Shown here: positions 15,093 to 15,901 of the stretch, in pieces | Numbering within the stretch: position 1 is the first letter of the stretch | Layout of the letters: the number at the start of each line of letters is the position of its first letter | NCBI GenBank assembly: GCA_015163815.1 | Contig: JAAOIJ010000121.1 | Location: forward strand, 1-15,901 | DNA length: 15,901 bases | Source: Endozoicomonadaceae bacterium | Lineage (GTDB): Bacteria > Pseudomonadota > Gammaproteobacteria > Pseudomonadales > Endozoicomonadaceae | Reading direction: 5' to 3' | Position numbers and translations under genes: made by a program | The notes under the pieces: generated by a model | Seen by the model: only the letters and a program-made list of their open reading frames with translations | Told to the model about the DNA's origin: nothing | Databases searched by the model: none

Positions 15093-15731
15093 TTATGATG
15101 TAAAATAATATTGACGCCATTCGGCCATTTTTTCAGCACTTTTTTTAAAAAATGGGGCAACATAGCCATGATAAGTATATAAAGCTATATTTTTGACTTG
15201 ATTCGACAGTGCGCGTATAGAATGACAGGCGCGATTTTGAGCATAAGATTCGATATAATTTGTTTTATTTTCTTCATATATCAATTCCCCTTCAAATTTT
15301 TGAGCAGCCTCTACTTTGCTCAAAATCGGTAGTTGTTTGCTATGTACATCAAGACTATAGGCTTTGCAGAATGTATTGTCATGATTACAAAATGTAGTAT
15401 ATTGATCGCAATCACAATCATTTTGTTGTCGACTATTACTGCATATGAAGCGATCTGGTGTATTATTTGCATACCCTTCATTGTATTTGGCAATGAGTTC
15501 ATTTTCGATCTGAGCAATGCGTTCTTTATTTGCATCTAGATGGATGTGGCTGCAAAATAACTGGCAAATACTTTGCTTTTTTAATATTTCAGTGCGTGAT
15601 GTGTCTTGCTTTAATGTATGAGCTTGTGTTCCATTGACTGGATTTGCAGCTAATATTCCATTAAAAAAAGTAATGAGCATGAAGCACATTAATATCCGTA
15701 TTGCTTGATAAATTTTGTATTTTATTTTCAT
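15093..15731 (-). CDS. Secreted cysteine-rich protein of unknown function
   Basis: I do not recognise the family. The start is well supported: ATG 15729-15731 with an AAAGG ribosome site about seven bases upstream. The 212-residue product has a classic signal peptide (basic MKIKYKIYQAIR, core ILMCFMLITFF, likely cleavage after ILAA near residue 29). The mature part has eight cysteines (56, 60, 97, 106, 108, 115, 122 and 169), with five clustered between 97 and 122 in an Asn/Asp-rich stretch (CSNSRQQNDCDCDQ...FCNHDNTFC). Eight would allow four disulfides, or a metal site. The C-terminal 40 residues are helical and basic without a membrane helix. It is likely periplasmic or secreted. A candidate terminator follows it. 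Confidence 0.75.
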   Translation of the reverse strand: MKIKYKIYQAIRILMCFMLITFFNGILAANPVNGTQAHTLKQDTSRTEILKKQSICQLFCSHIHLDANKERIAQIENELIAKYNEGYANNTPDRFICSNSRQQNDCDCDQYTTFCNHDNTFCKAYSLDVHSKQLPILSKVEAAQKFEGELIYEENKTNYIESYAQNRACHSIRALSNQVKNIALYTYHGYVAPFFKKSAEKMAEWRQYYFTS

Positions 15732-15901
15732 GATGTTACCTTTATATGTATGATAAAAATATAGAACGGATTTTGCAGTATATCGCAGACTTTATTACTG
15801 AATGATCTGCATCAGAACCCTCAGTAAGACATTGCTATCATTGATTTAGTTCAGATAATGATTGAAAATAAATATATTGAGCATATTGATTTTTTAATGA
15901 A
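15732..15901. other. Upstream region of the secreted cysteine-rich gene
   Basis: AT-rich sequence to the window edge. Apart from the ribosome site next to the 15731 start I see no gene, no convincing promoter pair and no repeat. Confidence 0.5.

Noticed and set aside
1..15901. tRNA, rRNA, CRISPR array or toxin-antitoxin pair
   Set aside because: No cloverleaf, rRNA segment, spaced direct repeats or recognisable toxin-antitoxin motifs were seen on either strand.

Overview
The window looks like chromosomal DNA from an AT-rich gammaproteobacterium with a host-associated lifestyle, in the style of the Legionellales (Legionella, Coxiella, Rickettsiella and relatives). This rests on a gammaproteobacterial-type DNA polymerase I, an aa3-type cytochrome c oxidase operon in the order ctaC-ctaD-ctaG-ctaE, low GC content, several exported proteins with no obvious housekeeping role, and visible gene decay. 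The genus is an inference; no taxonomic search was possible.

Left part (1-4168) is a decaying accessory region. It holds a broken GDSL-type esterase gene with a signal peptide (minus), a shredded IS30-family transposase remnant (plus), and a cytochrome P450-like gene (plus) that has an in-frame TAG near its start and has lost its haem-binding half. It then holds a long gene for a cysteine-rich membrane protein of unknown family (minus). That gene is split into two frames at an A7 run, so a signal-peptide ORF and a 662-residue ORF would become one exported protein of about 729 residues after a -1 shift or a one-base slip. The P450 remnant and the long minus gene overlap tail to tail, which marks a rearrangement junction near 1970-2000.

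Middle part (4169-5531): a 544-base intergenic stretch, then an exported LRAT/NlpC-P60-like papain-fold protein with the His-His-Cys arrangement of lecithin:retinol acyltransferase. It converges on the cox operon, with a hairpin between them.

Core part (5532-13059): ctaC, ctaD, ctaG and ctaE (minus strand, overlapping or nearly touching genes) encode subunit II with a fused cytochrome c domain, subunit I, the CuB-delivery factor Cox11 and subunit III of the terminal oxidase. polA lies divergently across a 589-base region that contains two perfect 16-base palindromes, a long inverted repeat and candidate polA promoters. No haem-O synthase (ctaB), ctaA or SURF1 gene is in the window.

Right part (13060-15901): three unassigned minus-strand genes. 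One encodes a protein with a disordered Ser/Thr/Pro-rich N-terminus, membrane segments and coiled coils; one encodes a small soluble helical protein; one encodes a secreted eight-cysteine protein. The gap between the first two contains two 32-base hairpins. No tRNA, rRNA or CRISPR array was recognised.
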